Origin: a virus
IMG/VR virus record: IMGVR_UViG_3300035661_000173
Location: 1-36,892 of that record
Length of the DNA stretch: 36,892 bases
Direction: 5' to 3' (one strand)
In this document: positions 15,847 to 25,817 of the stretch, one piece after another
How the letters are laid out: each line of letters opens with the position of its first letter
How positions within the stretch are numbered: position 1 is the stretch's first letter
Position numbers and translations under genes: made by a program
The notes under the pieces: model-generated
Databases searched by the model: none
What the model was told of the DNA's origin: nothing
Seen by the model: only the letters and a program-made list of their open reading frames with translations

Positions 15847-16517
15847 TTAGAGGCCTGCTGCTGTAACCTCGTCAATATCGTAGAGTTCTGCGCGAAGTGT
15901 GTCGGGGTTGACGCAGCCAGCATCAGGGATCAAGGAGAACTTGACCTTGGCGGTGGCGAGATCGGTGCCCTTCATGTCGAACTTGATCTCAGGATCGATG
16001 GTGGCGCAGTAGGCCAGAACGTGCTCGAACTCACCAGGGAACTGAGTGGAGGGGATCTGGACCATCACGACGTAGCGATTGGCGACAACCTGTCCACCAG
16101 TCGAGAGTGACTTACGACCGGCCTTGCCAGTAGCAGCGGTGATGGTCGTCAGCTGACCAGTGGTGCTGGAGAGAACGTCCTGAAGGTGAGCGACGTCAGT
16201 GTCGTTGAAGGTCACTTCAATGCTGCCTTCGAATGCACCATAGCCGACAGTGGCCTTTGCGCCACCCATGCCGGTCTTGGCGATGGCACTGGCCTTGAGG
16301 TCAACACTGACACCCTCACCAGCGAGGTCAACCCACGGCTTCACACCGCCGGCCATACCCTTGCGGATATCACCATCAGTGTAGAAGAGACCGTAGACGG
16401 CCTTGCGAGCGAGAGCGAGGGTTGCCTGACCAGAAGTGGTAGTTGCAAGCCAAGGTGCTAGATACACCTGGCAGTTGCCGACGCGGTAGTACGAGGAACG
16501 CTGTTGAGCGGTTGCCA

Positions 16518-16518
<1 letters not shown>
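15847..16518 (-). CDS. Major tail tube protein
   Basis: 223 aa. Position (after small head-tail completion genes, before frameshifted chaperones and tape measure), size and strong isolated terminator all fit the major tail subunit that polymerises into the tube. It begins MATAQQRSSYYRVGNCQVYL. It has a beta-rich core with AKATVGYGAFEGSIEVTFND and a C-terminal region ATIDPEIKFDMKGTDLATAK typical of tube beta-sandwich strands. The start codon overlaps the upstream stop (TAATG). The call rests on context and general features more than on a named motif. Confidence 0.85.
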
Positions 16519-17407
<889 letters not shown>

Positions 17408-17409
17408 GC

Positions 17410-19371
17410 TTACCAAGCGATCGAGATGTCGAGATCGTTCAGGACGGCGAAGCTGTCGTAGCGCTCGAAGCCGATGTTGTACTCGTGGAAAGCAGTAACA
17501 ACGATCAAAGCGTTACCAGCGGTTGCAGCAGAGGTCTCATCGACCACGAGCTGCATGGGTCCGAACTCAACGAAGAAGGAATCGCTGAAGTTGCCGAAGA
17601 CCAGGCCGTGTTCCTTGACGCTAGCACCCATCGTGTGGGGGACGTTCTGAGTGCGGAGCACATCGTAGCCGTAGGACTGACCGTCCTTGATGATGGCTTC
17701 GTAGATGTTCGCGGGTTTGGCGACGTTGACGGACTTCCAGTACACACCAGGGGTGGTGATGAACTTGGCACCGGTTACGTCTACGTTCTTGTTCTCAACG
17801 GAGGCGATCAGGTCTGCTAGGACAGCAGCAGTGAGCTTCTTGGAGCTGGAGGTTCCGACTGCGATGTTGTCAGCAGCGGCCTGACCGAAAATACCAGTCG
17901 TGCCATTGGCCTGAGCCAGACCAAAGTAGTCAGCATCCATCTTGCTTGCGAGGGTGGCGCGCATGCGGCCTTCGACCCAAGCGTTGAGGTTCTCAGGCAA
18001 GCTGTTTAGGGCCTGACGAGAGAAGGGCACCTGATCCATGACGGTCTTAGGCGTCAGGGTTACGGATTCCCACTGGATGGTGCTCTGTGCGATTGGAGAA
18101 GCAGGGTTCTCAGCGATGAACTTCGGGTTGGGAACGGCCTTCTCACGCATGAAGACGTAAGCAGCGGTTGGGCTGTTGCGGACGCCGACACCGGCCTGCA
18201 TTGCTACGGACTTGGGCAGCAAGAAGGGAACGGTTCCACCGTAGGTGGTAAGACCGGCGTAGACATCACCCTGGTTGGTTGCATTCAAGGCGATAGCGCT
18301 TGCGTTGCTAGCACGAACGCCAGCAGAAGCAGCGCTGATGCGGTTGTCGATCAGGATGGCATTGGCGCGAACGCTCTTGCCGCCCTTGTCGCAGATGGAG
18401 CGAAGCTCTTTCTGTACATCCAGTTCAAAGCCAACACTCTTGGTGTCGCCAGTGAAGCGGGATTCGATCAGCTTGCCAGCGTCGAAGCTACGCTTCTCGG
18501 CCTTCATCGTGTCAACGATGCCGTCCACTAGGGACTGGTAAGCGGTGTTGATGGGCTCGGGCTGGGCCTTGTGGGTCTCCACGAGTGAGCGGACGGCACT
18601 GGTTAGGTCGCCCAGCTGTTCTTTGAGGTTCTCATCCATTACAATGGACTCCTTATTGGTAATGCCGACTTCAACTGTTGAATCGGTATTGGTTTGTTCC
18701 TGAGTTGTTGGTTCTTCTGGCTTTGTAATTTCGGGCGTGACTGTCTGAGCCCTAACAAGAGCGTCAATTTCGAGGTAGGTGCTGTCGCCTGTAAGCGAGC
18801 GAAGCACTCCAACGCTGTCGTCTACTGGGATGGCTACGGAACTGATCTCGTAGGGTTTCCAGTTGCGAATTTTTACGATTGGGATTCCATCATTATCCCC
18901 TACTATTTCTCCAGTGGCATTTAGGCATGTATAGCCAAAGCTGATGTCCGTTGCGATACCGCCAACCATGTCGCATTTGCGCGTCTGTGCCTCTTCTGAA
19001 GAGCCAAAGTAGATGTCTGCATAACCAAGACCGTTCTCGAAGCGGACGTTGCGAGCACGACCGATCAATCCCTTAGGGTTGTGATCCATCAGGAACGGCA
19101 AACCGTTGCCGACCCTAGACAGGTCTACATCTCCAGGATCGTGGCTGAGCAGTTCGTAGTAGGGCTTGCCATCCTTTGAGGTGCGCTGAGCAAGAGCTTC
19201 ACTAGAGAAGCTAATGGTGATGAATTCACCGTTATCCTGCACACTCGTTAGGTCTGACTCGGAATGATCCAGGCCGGGTTCAATGTTCTTTTCATCGAGC
19301 ATCAGCTGTCCTTCGACAGTTGCGGCCATGGCTCTGCTATCGCTCTCGGCGACTGTGATTTCTAGTTCCAT
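17410..19371 (-). CDS. Prohead protease fused to HK97-type major capsid protein
   Basis: 653 aa. Residues 1-200 form an S78-type prohead protease, with catalytic His97 (FLMDHNPKG), Ser144 (DISFGY) and a WKPYEISSVAIPVD strand near 171-184. A Thr/Glu/Pro linker (205-243) follows. From about 245 there is an HK97-fold capsid protein with an N-terminal helical delta-like region (MDENLKEQLGDLTSAVRSLV) and the capsid body (QSTIQWESVTLTPKTVMDQV, NLNAWVEGRMRATLASKMDADY). The protease normally digests the scaffold and itself during maturation. Fusion to the capsid protein would incorporate protease at a fixed ratio, unless the internal start at 18639 supplies free capsid protein. It sits just downstream of the portal gene. 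Confidence 0.9.
   Translation of the reverse strand: MELEITVAESDSRAMAATVEGQLMLDEKNIEPGLDHSESDLTSVQDNGEFITISFSSEALAQRTSKDGKPYYELLSHDPGDVDLSRVGNGLPFLMDHNPKGLIGRARNVRFENGLGYADIYFGSSEEAQTRKCDMVGGIATDISFGYTCLNATGEIVGDNDGIPIVKIRNWKPYEISSVAIPVDDSVGVLRSLTGDSTYLEIDALVRAQTVTPEITKPEEPTTQEQTNTDSTVEVGITNKESIVMDENLKEQLGDLTSAVRSLVETHKAQPEPINTAYQSLVDGIVDTMKAEKRSFDAGKLIESRFTGDTKSVGFELDVQKELRSICDKGGKSVRANAILIDNRISAASAGVRASNASAIALNATNQGDVYAGLTTYGGTVPFLLPKSVAMQAGVGVRNSPTAAYVFMREKAVPNPKFIAENPASPIAQSTIQWESVTLTPKTVMDQVPFSRQALNSLPENLNAWVEGRMRATLASKMDADYFGLAQANGTTGIFGQAAADNIAVGTSSSKKLTAAVLADLIASVENKNVDVTGAKFITTPGVYWKSVNVAKPANIYEAIIKDGQSYGYDVLRTQNVPHTMGASVKEHGLVFGNFSDSFFVEFGPMQLVVDETSAATAGNALIVVTAFHEYNIGFERYDSFAVLNDLDISIAW
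18637..18654 (-). promoter_or_regulatory. Internal SD and ATG for separate capsid protein
   Basis: In the mRNA, AAGGAG (18654-18649) stands 9 nt before an in-frame ATG at 18639. This ATG is codon 245 of the fusion, exactly at the start of the capsid delta-like region, and would give a 409-aa capsid protein. Its position at the domain border makes chance less likely; use of the site is inferred. Confidence 0.6.
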
Positions 19372-19373
19372 TT

Positions 19374-20975
19374 CTATTCCTTAGCTGCTGCGCTTGGAGC
19401 TTGAGTTGGTTCTGCCACTGGCTCTGCGTCTTCAGCACCAGGTGTCTTTGCTTCCTGCTTCACCTCTGCGGCTGGCTCAACTTCTTGAGCACCAGGAACG
19501 GCGATGGGAAGGATGTCTGCGAACTGAAGGCCAAGCTCTGCGGCGAACTTCTTCTCTTCAGCTAGGCGCTCGAACTCCATGCGGTAGTCGAGTCCTCGGT
19601 TCTGATAAATGTTGCTGAAGCTAGTCAGACCGTTCTTGAGCTGCATGACGTTTGCAGTCGCCTCATCCACTGGCTGCATGTATTCCCAGCCGCGAGTGAT
19701 CCATTCCCAATCCAACGTGTCCAGGTTGCGGACTGAGGTGTAGGACTGAGTTGCATTCGTCTTAGACCAAGCGATGAAGAGGGGCTCAAGCAGAACGTCG
19801 ATGAACCATGTCTGGATGCACTTGAAGTGATCGCGCTCTTCCTGGAGGCCGAGGCGACCAGCTGAGAAGTTCACGTTCTCAAGGTCAGAAGCGAGGATGT
19901 GGTAGTTGATATTCAGACCAGAGGCCACACCACGCAGAGCAGCGCGAACAAAGTCAGCGAAGTTGCCTGAGGGATGACCGGACTCGAAGCGTTTTACATC
20001 TTCACCAGCGTTCAGGTATTGAACAGAGCCAGGATCGAGCGAGGCGTTGCGAACGATTGCCGTCTCAGCTTTACCTGTAGGGGTGATCGTTACATCATCG
20101 ACATTGACCGGAGCTTCCTTGTCCTGAGTAATGAAGGCGAGCGTTGCGGAGGCGACGAGAGCAGCAGCGTTTTCATAACGCATGTACTCATCGAGGAGCT
20201 TGAGGTGCTGGAAGACAGGAGCAAGCCAGCTCGTGCCGCGATTAGCGGTCATACGAGTAGCGCCCTGCCCCACCTTGTAGACATGGAGCACTTCATTGGC
20301 CGGAATACGAATCAGCTTCGACCCCATTCCACCGTCAGATGGGTGAGAGGTGCGGAAGTGGTAGGCAGTTGCCTTGCCCCAGCGGTCTACTTCGACGCCT
20401 AGAACTACCTGGTTCTGCGTCGTGGGGTTGATCCAAGCCATCGTCTCATCGAGGAAGTCAGCATCAAGCAGTTGGACCTGGAAGCCATACTTGCCACCGG
20501 GAACCATGCGAACGAAGACCTCTCCATCGAGAGCAGTCGTCTTGAGGATCTGAGAGCAGGCCTCAAGCATGGTGGTTCGGCCATCAACACAGAAGTGTTC
20601 TGCGGTGCCGAAGTCCTTCCATGAGTCCATCACCTTCTTATTGGCGACGGCATGAAGGTTTCCCTCTCGCGTCTTGATGTTGGCTCGCAGAGCGATGCCA
20701 CCAGGACCGAGGATTGAATTGCTTAGATATGTGAGGTACTTCGTGACGTAGGGAACCTGCTGGAACAGCGAACGTGCAGAAGCACGGACCTGTTTCGATT
20801 CGTTCTGGATGTCACGGTTGGCAGAGATGATCGTTCGACCATCCCAATTCAGCATTCCTTCGATCTTGTCATTGAAGAAGCTGCGGATCTGCTTTGGCTG
20901 AACGCGAGGGAGGCGAGCTTCTGGAGCTACCTCGGTCTGCTTTTTGATGAAGAAGTCACGTAGACGGTTCGCCAT
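19374..20975 (-). CDS. Portal protein, lambda gpB family
   Basis: 533 aa, in the range of gpB-type portals. Recognisable parts are the N-terminal LNWDGRTIISANRDIQNESK and RASARSLFQQVPYVTKYLTY helices, the wing region (GEVFVRMVP, LLDADFLDE, GWGKATAYHF-like strand), and the stem and crown segment GHPSGNFADFVRAALRGVAS then SDLENVNFSAGRLGLQEERD, a hallmark of this family. The C-terminal 40 residues are Ala/Glu/Pro-rich and probably disordered. It forms the dodecameric DNA channel at the capsid vertex and docks the terminase. The start overlaps the upstream stop (TAATG). Confidence 0.93.
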   Translation of the reverse strand: MANRLRDFFIKKQTEVAPEARLPRVQPKQIRSFFNDKIEGMLNWDGRTIISANRDIQNESKQVRASARSLFQQVPYVTKYLTYLSNSILGPGGIALRANIKTREGNLHAVANKKVMDSWKDFGTAEHFCVDGRTTMLEACSQILKTTALDGEVFVRMVPGGKYGFQVQLLDADFLDETMAWINPTTQNQVVLGVEVDRWGKATAYHFRTSHPSDGGMGSKLIRIPANEVLHVYKVGQGATRMTANRGTSWLAPVFQHLKLLDEYMRYENAAALVASATLAFITQDKEAPVNVDDVTITPTGKAETAIVRNASLDPGSVQYLNAGEDVKRFESGHPSGNFADFVRAALRGVASGLNINYHILASDLENVNFSAGRLGLQEERDHFKCIQTWFIDVLLEPLFIAWSKTNATQSYTSVRNLDTLDWEWITRGWEYMQPVDEATANVMQLKNGLTSFSNIYQNRGLDYRMEFERLAEEKKFAAELGLQFADILPIAVPGAQEVEPAAEVKQEAKTPGAEDAEPVAEPTQAPSAAAKE

Positions 20976-21544
20976 TAGACACCTGCCTTGAAGAGCAGAG
21001 TTCGAGCGAAGCCGTTACCCTTGCCGCGTTCTTGGAGCACGAGACGTGCGTAGTAGTTGCGTACCTTCATCAACTGATCGAGTGGGTACGACTGAAGTTC
21101 ACGCCCGTTGAGGACCATTTTCAGTTCGAGAGATGAGGCCTTCCCGAGCATGTAGTTCTCAATAGCTGCGAACGTCTGTTCCGCAACTGAGGTCGAGCGT
21201 GTGTCGAATGACTGACCAGCAGACACGAGCGCTAGGTTCTGCTGAACCTGCACCTTCCCGGACTCAAGCACCTTCTCGAATCCGGGGTCAGTCAGGACGA
21301 CTTGATAGACGACATTGCCCTGTTGCAGGGTGGTGGTATCGGCGGCGGAGAGGTTGAAAGTGACAGTGACGTAGGGTCCGCTATGGATCGTTGAGGTAGC
21401 GATAGAGGTCACGCCAATGGTGGCGAGGTCATTCGCTAGGACGACTTTGTATGCAGATGGGAGAGCTGATGCGCCTTCTGGAATCTCAAAGGTGGAGTCC
21501 CAGGTGATTGCTTCACCTCGATAAAATTGGGTTGGAATGGACAC
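20975..21544 (-). CDS. gpW-like head protein with extra N-terminal domain
   Basis: 189 aa. In lambda-type phages the gene between terminase large subunit and portal is W, a short (about 68 aa) connector. Here the C-terminal 65 residues (SLELKMVLNGRELQSYPLDQ, LMKVRNYYARLVLQE) look like that fold. The N-terminal 110 residues are an added beta-sandwich (ITWDSTFEIPEGASALPSAY, HSGPYVTVTFNLSA) resembling BppU/Ig-like domains. The gene is coupled to the portal by TAATG. The function of the extra domain is unknown. Confidence 0.7.
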   Translation of the reverse strand: MSIPTQFYRGEAITWDSTFEIPEGASALPSAYKVVLANDLATIGVTSIATSTIHSGPYVTVTFNLSAADTTTLQQGNVVYQVVLTDPGFEKVLESGKVQVQQNLALVSAGQSFDTRSTSVAEQTFAAIENYMLGKASSLELKMVLNGRELQSYPLDQLMKVRNYYARLVLQERGKGNGFARTLLFKAGV

Positions 21545-21566
21545 TCAGTTAGCTCGTATGGGTTGA

Positions 21567-21590
21567 CTTCATTATCCTTGCTGTTTTTCG
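21567..21590 (-). promoter_or_regulatory. Intergenic GGATAAT motif
   Basis: The minus strand reads CGAAAAACAGCAAGGATAAT then GAAGTC, right after the terminase large subunit stop codon. It is the member of the motif group closest to a standard -10 box. Candidate internal promoter for gpW-like, portal and capsid genes. Confidence 0.45.
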
Positions 21591-23531
21591 TTATCGTCTT
21601 ATTGCTGCTAGCTTCGATGCAAAGCCACCACCTACTGCTGGACGTTTGAATGGGTTGATCACTTGAGATGCTGGAGCTGCTACTGGTTCCGATACTGGTT
21701 CCAGTTCTGCCTCTAACAACACGCTGTCGTCTTCGTCCTGCTGAGGTGTGAAGGAATCCACGAACGCATCGATGTCCACCTTCTGGTAGTCGAATGCAGC
21801 GAACGCATACACGAAGCAGTCAAGTGCCTCATTGCGCTTCGAGTCGTTGATCTTCTTCCACTCAACTCCGAACTTTGTAGCGACTCGCTTCTCACTCAGG
21901 AGCTGCTCGAAGTAGGTTGCGTCAATGCCTTCGCGGATTGGGAAGTGAACGAAGCCAGGATGCTCGGGGTTCTTCACGCTCATGCGACCGAAGACAAGGT
22001 TTTTGGCATCGTTCACATTGATCTGGACGCCGTTGGTAACGACTGAGCCCTGCTTGTTCTTCGTTCGTTTGGGAGCGTAGGTAGGCCCAGACGCGACACC
22101 CTTGATCGGATAGATGGACAGTCCGAGCTGACGGAAGCGGTAGCACTTGCGCTGGACGACTTGAGTTGCATAGCGGGAGTCCATGAAAGCGCGGGAAATC
22201 TTCATCTGAGATCCGCTTTCATGCGTGAAGGTCTTCGAGGCATAGGCGAAGAACTGATCCCATACCTGATCAACCATCACGTTCGGGTTGCCCTGTAGGA
22301 TCTTGTGTTCGATGACGTAGGTTGTGTTGTCCCTGCCGTGGCCTAGAACAGTCATCTCAAGGCGATCACCCTGAACGTCAGCACCAAGCGTTAGGTAGCC
22401 GACACCATATGGGACTTCGGCATCGTAGGGCTCGACACGGCCATTGAGATCCGAGGTGCGGAGGTCGCCTTCCTTGAACTCGAACGGCTCACCGAGGGTG
22501 GTCTGTGACCACTCCATGAGACCTTCTGGCGTAGCGGAGAGACGAAGCCATTTCTTAGCCAGCTGTTCCCATGTTGAGGATGGGAACAGCGAATACAGCT
22601 CTGACAGATGGAAGCTGGCGTGGTCTTTGATCTCGGGATGCGAGGGAACCCACTGCCCAAGCTGCATGATCTGTTCTCGATGCGGCTGTGAGATGTGTCC
22701 GTTGCAGCCAATACACTCGTAGTAGGCCTGATCGCAGCGGTACTCGTTCCCCTCTTTCGGGATCTTTAGCCGGTAGATGCCAGCTTCATCCCGCCAAACA
22801 AGCCGCTGTAGAAGGCCGCAATGAGGGCATGGAACATGGAAGTAGCACTGATTTCCCTCCATGAACGCTGTTTCAATCTTGCTAATTGACTTAATCTTGG
22901 GAGTGCTGATGCGCATGATCTTGCGATCTGCGAACGTCTTAGAGCGCTCCATGACGATGTTTACAGGGTCGCCTTCATCGTGGAAAACACCGAAGTCATC
23001 GATCTCATCCATCAGAACGACCTTGCAACTCATCGAGCGAAGGTCAGAACTGGACTGAGCACTAGCGATTGAGATCGATCCACCGGGGAGCTTCTTGAAC
23101 AGGAGGGAGTTGCCACCACTCTTGTCTTTGTTTGATCCGAGGACGTTCTTCAGCGCTGGGCTGTAGTCGAATAGCTCCTGGAGCTTGGTCTTGCTGAACT
23201 TCTCACCAGAGCCAGCGGTTGGGTAAACGATGATGATATTTTGAGGATCAAGGTGAGCGTGGTAGCCGAGGATGATCAGCATCAACGTCGTCTTGCCTAC
23301 CTGCGCGGACGACATCATCGAGAGGTGGCGGACCTCTGGATCTGAGTAGGCCTCTAGGATTCCCTTCTGAAAGGGAGCCATGTCGAACGAGTAGCTACCC
23401 TTGATGGCGCTGGACTGAGGCAGAACGTAATACTTCTCGGCCCACTCAGCAGGAGTTAACTGCTCTGGTGGGGTGAGGGAGTCGATGAGGTTCTGGAGTA
23501 GATCCAGTGTTCCTTTACTCTTGATCTTCAT
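21591..23531 (-). CDS. Terminase large subunit, GpA family
   Basis: 646 aa, matching lambda GpA in size. The ATPase has a Walker A-like SSAQVGKTT (residues 74-82), a VYPTAGSGEKFSKTKLQEL segment and Walker B VVLMDEID (171-178). A four-Cys zinc-ribbon follows: CPHC (235-238) and CIGC (273-276). The nuclease domain starts around YLTLGADVQGDRLEMTVLG (379-397) with the metal-binding Asp385. It cuts concatemeric DNA and drives it into the prohead with the small subunit. GpA-type enzymes generally cut at cos sites, implying defined cohesive ends. It overlaps the small subunit gene by 17 nt. Confidence 0.96.
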   Translation of the reverse strand: MKIKSKGTLDLLQNLIDSLTPPEQLTPAEWAEKYYVLPQSSAIKGSYSFDMAPFQKGILEAYSDPEVRHLSMMSSAQVGKTTLMLIILGYHAHLDPQNIIIVYPTAGSGEKFSKTKLQELFDYSPALKNVLGSNKDKSGGNSLLFKKLPGGSISIASAQSSSDLRSMSCKVVLMDEIDDFGVFHDEGDPVNIVMERSKTFADRKIMRISTPKIKSISKIETAFMEGNQCYFHVPCPHCGLLQRLVWRDEAGIYRLKIPKEGNEYRCDQAYYECIGCNGHISQPHREQIMQLGQWVPSHPEIKDHASFHLSELYSLFPSSTWEQLAKKWLRLSATPEGLMEWSQTTLGEPFEFKEGDLRTSDLNGRVEPYDAEVPYGVGYLTLGADVQGDRLEMTVLGHGRDNTTYVIEHKILQGNPNVMVDQVWDQFFAYASKTFTHESGSQMKISRAFMDSRYATQVVQRKCYRFRQLGLSIYPIKGVASGPTYAPKRTKNKQGSVVTNGVQINVNDAKNLVFGRMSVKNPEHPGFVHFPIREGIDATYFEQLLSEKRVATKFGVEWKKINDSKRNEALDCFVYAFAAFDYQKVDIDAFVDSFTPQQDEDDSVLLEAELEPVSEPVAAPASQVINPFKRPAVGGGFASKLAAIRR

Positions 23532-24117
23532 TCGCGCCTTCGATCAACCGAGCGATCGAAGACGTCATGTCCAGGAGGGTCTTGTTGACTTCCTTCTCTG
23601 CGATCTCTCTCTTCCTTGCATGCGACAGTCCCTCAACGAAACGAGTCGCCAACGTGTCCGGTAGGCGCAGCAGTTCGCCACGACAAGTCAGGACGACGCT
23701 GTTCAGAGCGAACTCCAATTCCTTACGAGGAATGAGAACGCGCATGAGCTTGTCGAGCTTCACCTGTTCCTGCTGCACCTTGATCTTGCGAAGGTTCAAC
23801 TCCTCTGTGTCGAGATCGTTCCTCGTGACGAGGCGAACCTGTTCAGCACCCTGCACTGCATGACCCTTGTATGCGCCACGGCCCGATTGAACGTAGGCGA
23901 TATACCAAGGGAAGAACTCTGACCACTGGATGTAGCGGACGCCCTTGTCGTTGGTGTAGAAGGGGGCGCCACCGTCTAGGTAATCCTTCACCGTTCTAGG
24001 TGCTACGCCGAGGAGCGTAGACAGATCCTTAGAGGTGAGACGGTTCAGGTCTACAGCAAGGGTCAACACGGGCAGCGCTATCGCAAGGGGTTTAATGGTT
24101 TTAGATTTTTGAGGCAT
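23515..24117 (-). CDS. Terminase small subunit, Nu1-like
   Basis: 200 aa. The N-terminal part holds a winged-helix DNA-binding motif (SKDLSTLLGVAPRTVKDYLD, residues about 29-48, then GAPFYTNDKGVRYIQWSEFF). The central helix has the family run LNLRKIKVQQEQVKLDKLMR followed by VLIPRKELEFALNSVVLTCR and LLRLPDTLATRF. This is the DNA-recognition and dimerisation layout of small terminase subunits that bind next to cos. ATG at 24117 without an obvious SD. It is adjacent to, and overlaps, the large subunit gene. Confidence 0.9.
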   Translation of the reverse strand: MPQKSKTIKPLAIALPVLTLAVDLNRLTSKDLSTLLGVAPRTVKDYLDGGAPFYTNDKGVRYIQWSEFFPWYIAYVQSGRGAYKGHAVQGAEQVRLVTRNDLDTEELNLRKIKVQQEQVKLDKLMRVLIPRKELEFALNSVVLTCRGELLRLPDTLATRFVEGLSHARKREIAEKEVNKTLLDMTSSIARLIEGANEDQE

Positions 24118-24266
24118 ATATTGGTGGTATTAGCTTCCTATAATTGTCAGTGGATTCGTGTATTTAGCGGTTATTCACGATATTGATCGATATCTTCGAC
24201 AGCAACCTAAGTTTGAGGCCTCATAGAGACACTAAGGGGTGGCTATGAGCTGCGCTAGAGGCGGCA
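24118..24266 (-). other. Non-coding gap upstream of terS; possible cos region
   Basis: 149 bp without a gene. It contains a near-perfect 16-bp palindrome at 24179-24194 (GATATTGATCGATATC, one mismatched pair) and the minus-strand sequence GACAATTATAGGAAGCTAAT just before terS, which shares pieces with the leader motifs elsewhere. In lambda the cos site lies immediately upstream of the small terminase gene. The cos assignment is therefore positional inference. Confidence 0.4.
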
Positions 24267-24500
24267 TCACATAGACGGCTTCGGCTCATTGCGAATGTCT
24301 CCCTTGATGTATGTCGTCCTCGTCTCTGCATTGCGACTACGTACAGCAGCCAGGGCTAGTGCTAGGTCTGCCTCTACCTCCTGCATGAATAGCTCAGCCG
24401 AGGCCTGGTCCTGCTGGATGAATAAGTCCCAGTACTCCTTGCTGATGAAGTCCTCTAGGTGAGCCAGCACCAGCCGCAGTCGCGTACAACCCTCCCTCAT
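24267..24500 (-). CDS. Small helical protein, 77 aa
   Basis: ATG at 24500 overlaps the upstream stop (ATGA). Mostly helical and acidic (LVLAHLEDFISKEYWDLFIQ, FMQEVEADLALALAAVRSR) with a basic polar tail. No signal peptide or membrane helix is visible. It belongs to a four-gene coupled set with the endolysin gene. Function unknown. Confidence 0.65.
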   Translation of the reverse strand: MREGCTRLRLVLAHLEDFISKEYWDLFIQQDQASAELFMQEVEADLALALAAVRSRNAETRTTYIKGDIRNEPKPSM

Positions 24501-24772
24501 CGAGCACCTCCACGCTTGCGCGTGCTAATGCTCTCGTCCGGAGATGGGGACGCAACACGCGGCTTGCTAGCCAGTAGGGCTTCGATCTCTAAGGTGAGGC
24601 GTTTAATGTATGAGTCGTCTGGTAGCGGGGAGGTCTCCATAGCTACCTCAAGGCAGGGGTGCATACCCTGCCAGAACTCCTCAGCGAGCGTAGGGGCGTA
24701 CTGTTTCATCTCCAGGTATTCCTGGACGATCTGTAGGTGGAGTTGGTTCAGTAGGTCTAGTGAGCGGCTCAT
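24497..24772 (-). CDS. Small helical protein, 91 aa
   Basis: Start and stop both sit in ATGA overlaps with its neighbours. N-terminal helix SLDLLNQLHLQIVQEYLEMK, a second helix IKRLTLEIEALLASK, and a basic, Ser-rich disordered tail ending TRKRGGAR. No recognised domain. The tight coupling with the 213-aa putative virion protein upstream suggests a shared role (inference). Confidence 0.65.
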   Translation of the reverse strand: MSRSLDLLNQLHLQIVQEYLEMKQYAPTLAEEFWQGMHPCLEVAMETSPLPDDSYIKRLTLEIEALLASKPRVASPSPDESISTRKRGGAR

Positions 24773-25410
24773 CGTTTCCTTGTCTTCATGGCTTGTGCCA
24801 TTGCATCTGAGAAGATTTGTGAGTAGTTGTCGTTGATGACCTTCGTAGCTGTATCAACGAAGTGCAGGAGTGCGGGTACGCGAGTCCTCTTAAGCAAGCG
24901 ATATATCGTTCGATACTTCGCAGAACGACCCTTACCGATCCTCTGCCTAACTGAGATCGTTCCGTCTGGCCTTTTCACCATGAACGTTCCCTTATCGCCT
25001 ACGACTTTGTTCCCATCACGATGGAGATGCAGATTCTTAAATTGAAGTCCATTGCCTCTGGAGAGTTTGCCTAGCACAGAGCGGACAGGGACGACTAGCA
25101 GGCCTCCTGTATTACTCGTTTTGAACCCGCCGTCCTCGAACCTCTGAGTCATCTGACGGTCTTGCAGCACAGAGATGACGACGTATTGCTTTGTGCGGTT
25201 AGCTCGGTCTTCCTTTGTGATGCGGACACCATAGATGAACCAAGTGCCTTTCACATCGAAGTTCTTCCTCATCAGCTCTCGCTGGGTGTTCTGGACTAGC
25301 GTTGCTGTCTTGTTTAGAGCTAGAGACATCGCAAACGGCAGTTGGGTCTGTTCCTGCTCGGATAGGTTCCTGAGCAAGTCCTGTCTGTCTATTTGAATCT
25401 TGATCTGCAT
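24769..25410 (-). CDS. Putative virion or tail completion protein, gpZ/gp10-like
   Basis: 213 aa, basic. The opening (LPFAMSLALNKTATLVQNTQ, RELMRKNF) followed by a beta core resembles the minor tail completion proteins of the gpZ or HK97-gp10 class, whose N-terminal helix reads A..ALN.TA..V....R.... The long basic C-terminal half (GKGRSAKYRTIYRLLKRTRV) is unusual. The location between endolysin and terminase is not the canonical position of gpZ, so the call is tentative. The start overlaps the endolysin stop (TGATG). Confidence 0.55.
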   Translation of the reverse strand: MQIKIQIDRQDLLRNLSEQEQTQLPFAMSLALNKTATLVQNTQRELMRKNFDVKGTWFIYGVRITKEDRANRTKQYVVISVLQDRQMTQRFEDGGFKTSNTGGLLVVPVRSVLGKLSRGNGLQFKNLHLHRDGNKVVGDKGTFMVKRPDGTISVRQRIGKGRSAKYRTIYRLLKRTRVPALLHFVDTATKVINDNYSQIFSDAMAQAMKTRKR

Positions 25411-25817
25411 CAGTAGGGCTCATATCCGGTTGGCGTCTTGCGAAGTGTCACTACTCGGTTGCCACTGGCCTTATGGCTGATGTGGAGCCAGCTCGGCTCA
25501 CGAATAAGCTGGTCGAAGTCGTCCACACCCTCTTGGAGGTGCAGCACTGCCTCATCGAGGTCTTCAGTGGGAACGAAGTCGAGCGCCTGCGCCTTCATGT
25601 GCTGACTGCCTTTGGCACCCTTGACGACTCGGTTGAGCGCTTCAGTGCGAAAGCCAGAATCGAACTGCTTGACCCCAACCACTGGCTCGACAGAATCGTT
25701 GAACCAATCGATATAGGCGATTGCGTCTGGTAGGAGAGCGTCTGGTAGCGAGTTGTCTAAGCCACACTGCTTTGCTTTGTCTGAGTGTTGGAAGATGGAT
25801 AGATCGAGCTTCGTCAT
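25410..25817 (-). CDS. Endolysin, M15-family peptidase
   Basis: 135 aa, single domain. It has the peptidase M15 pattern DSGFRTEALNRVV (53-65), SQHMKAQALDF with zinc ligands His73 and Asp80, and SWLHISH with zinc ligand His112. Such enzymes cut the peptide part of peptidoglycan (D-Ala-D-Ala or L-Ala-D-Glu bonds) for host lysis. There is no signal peptide, so a holin or other export route is needed. The nearest holin-like genes are at the far end of the late block (898-1453). Coupled to its neighbours by ATGA-type and TGATG overlaps. Confidence 0.85.
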   Translation of the reverse strand: MTKLDLSIFQHSDKAKQCGLDNSLPDALLPDAIAYIDWFNDSVEPVVGVKQFDSGFRTEALNRVVKGAKGSQHMKAQALDFVPTEDLDEAVLHLQEGVDDFDQLIREPSWLHISHKASGNRVVTLRKTPTGYEPY

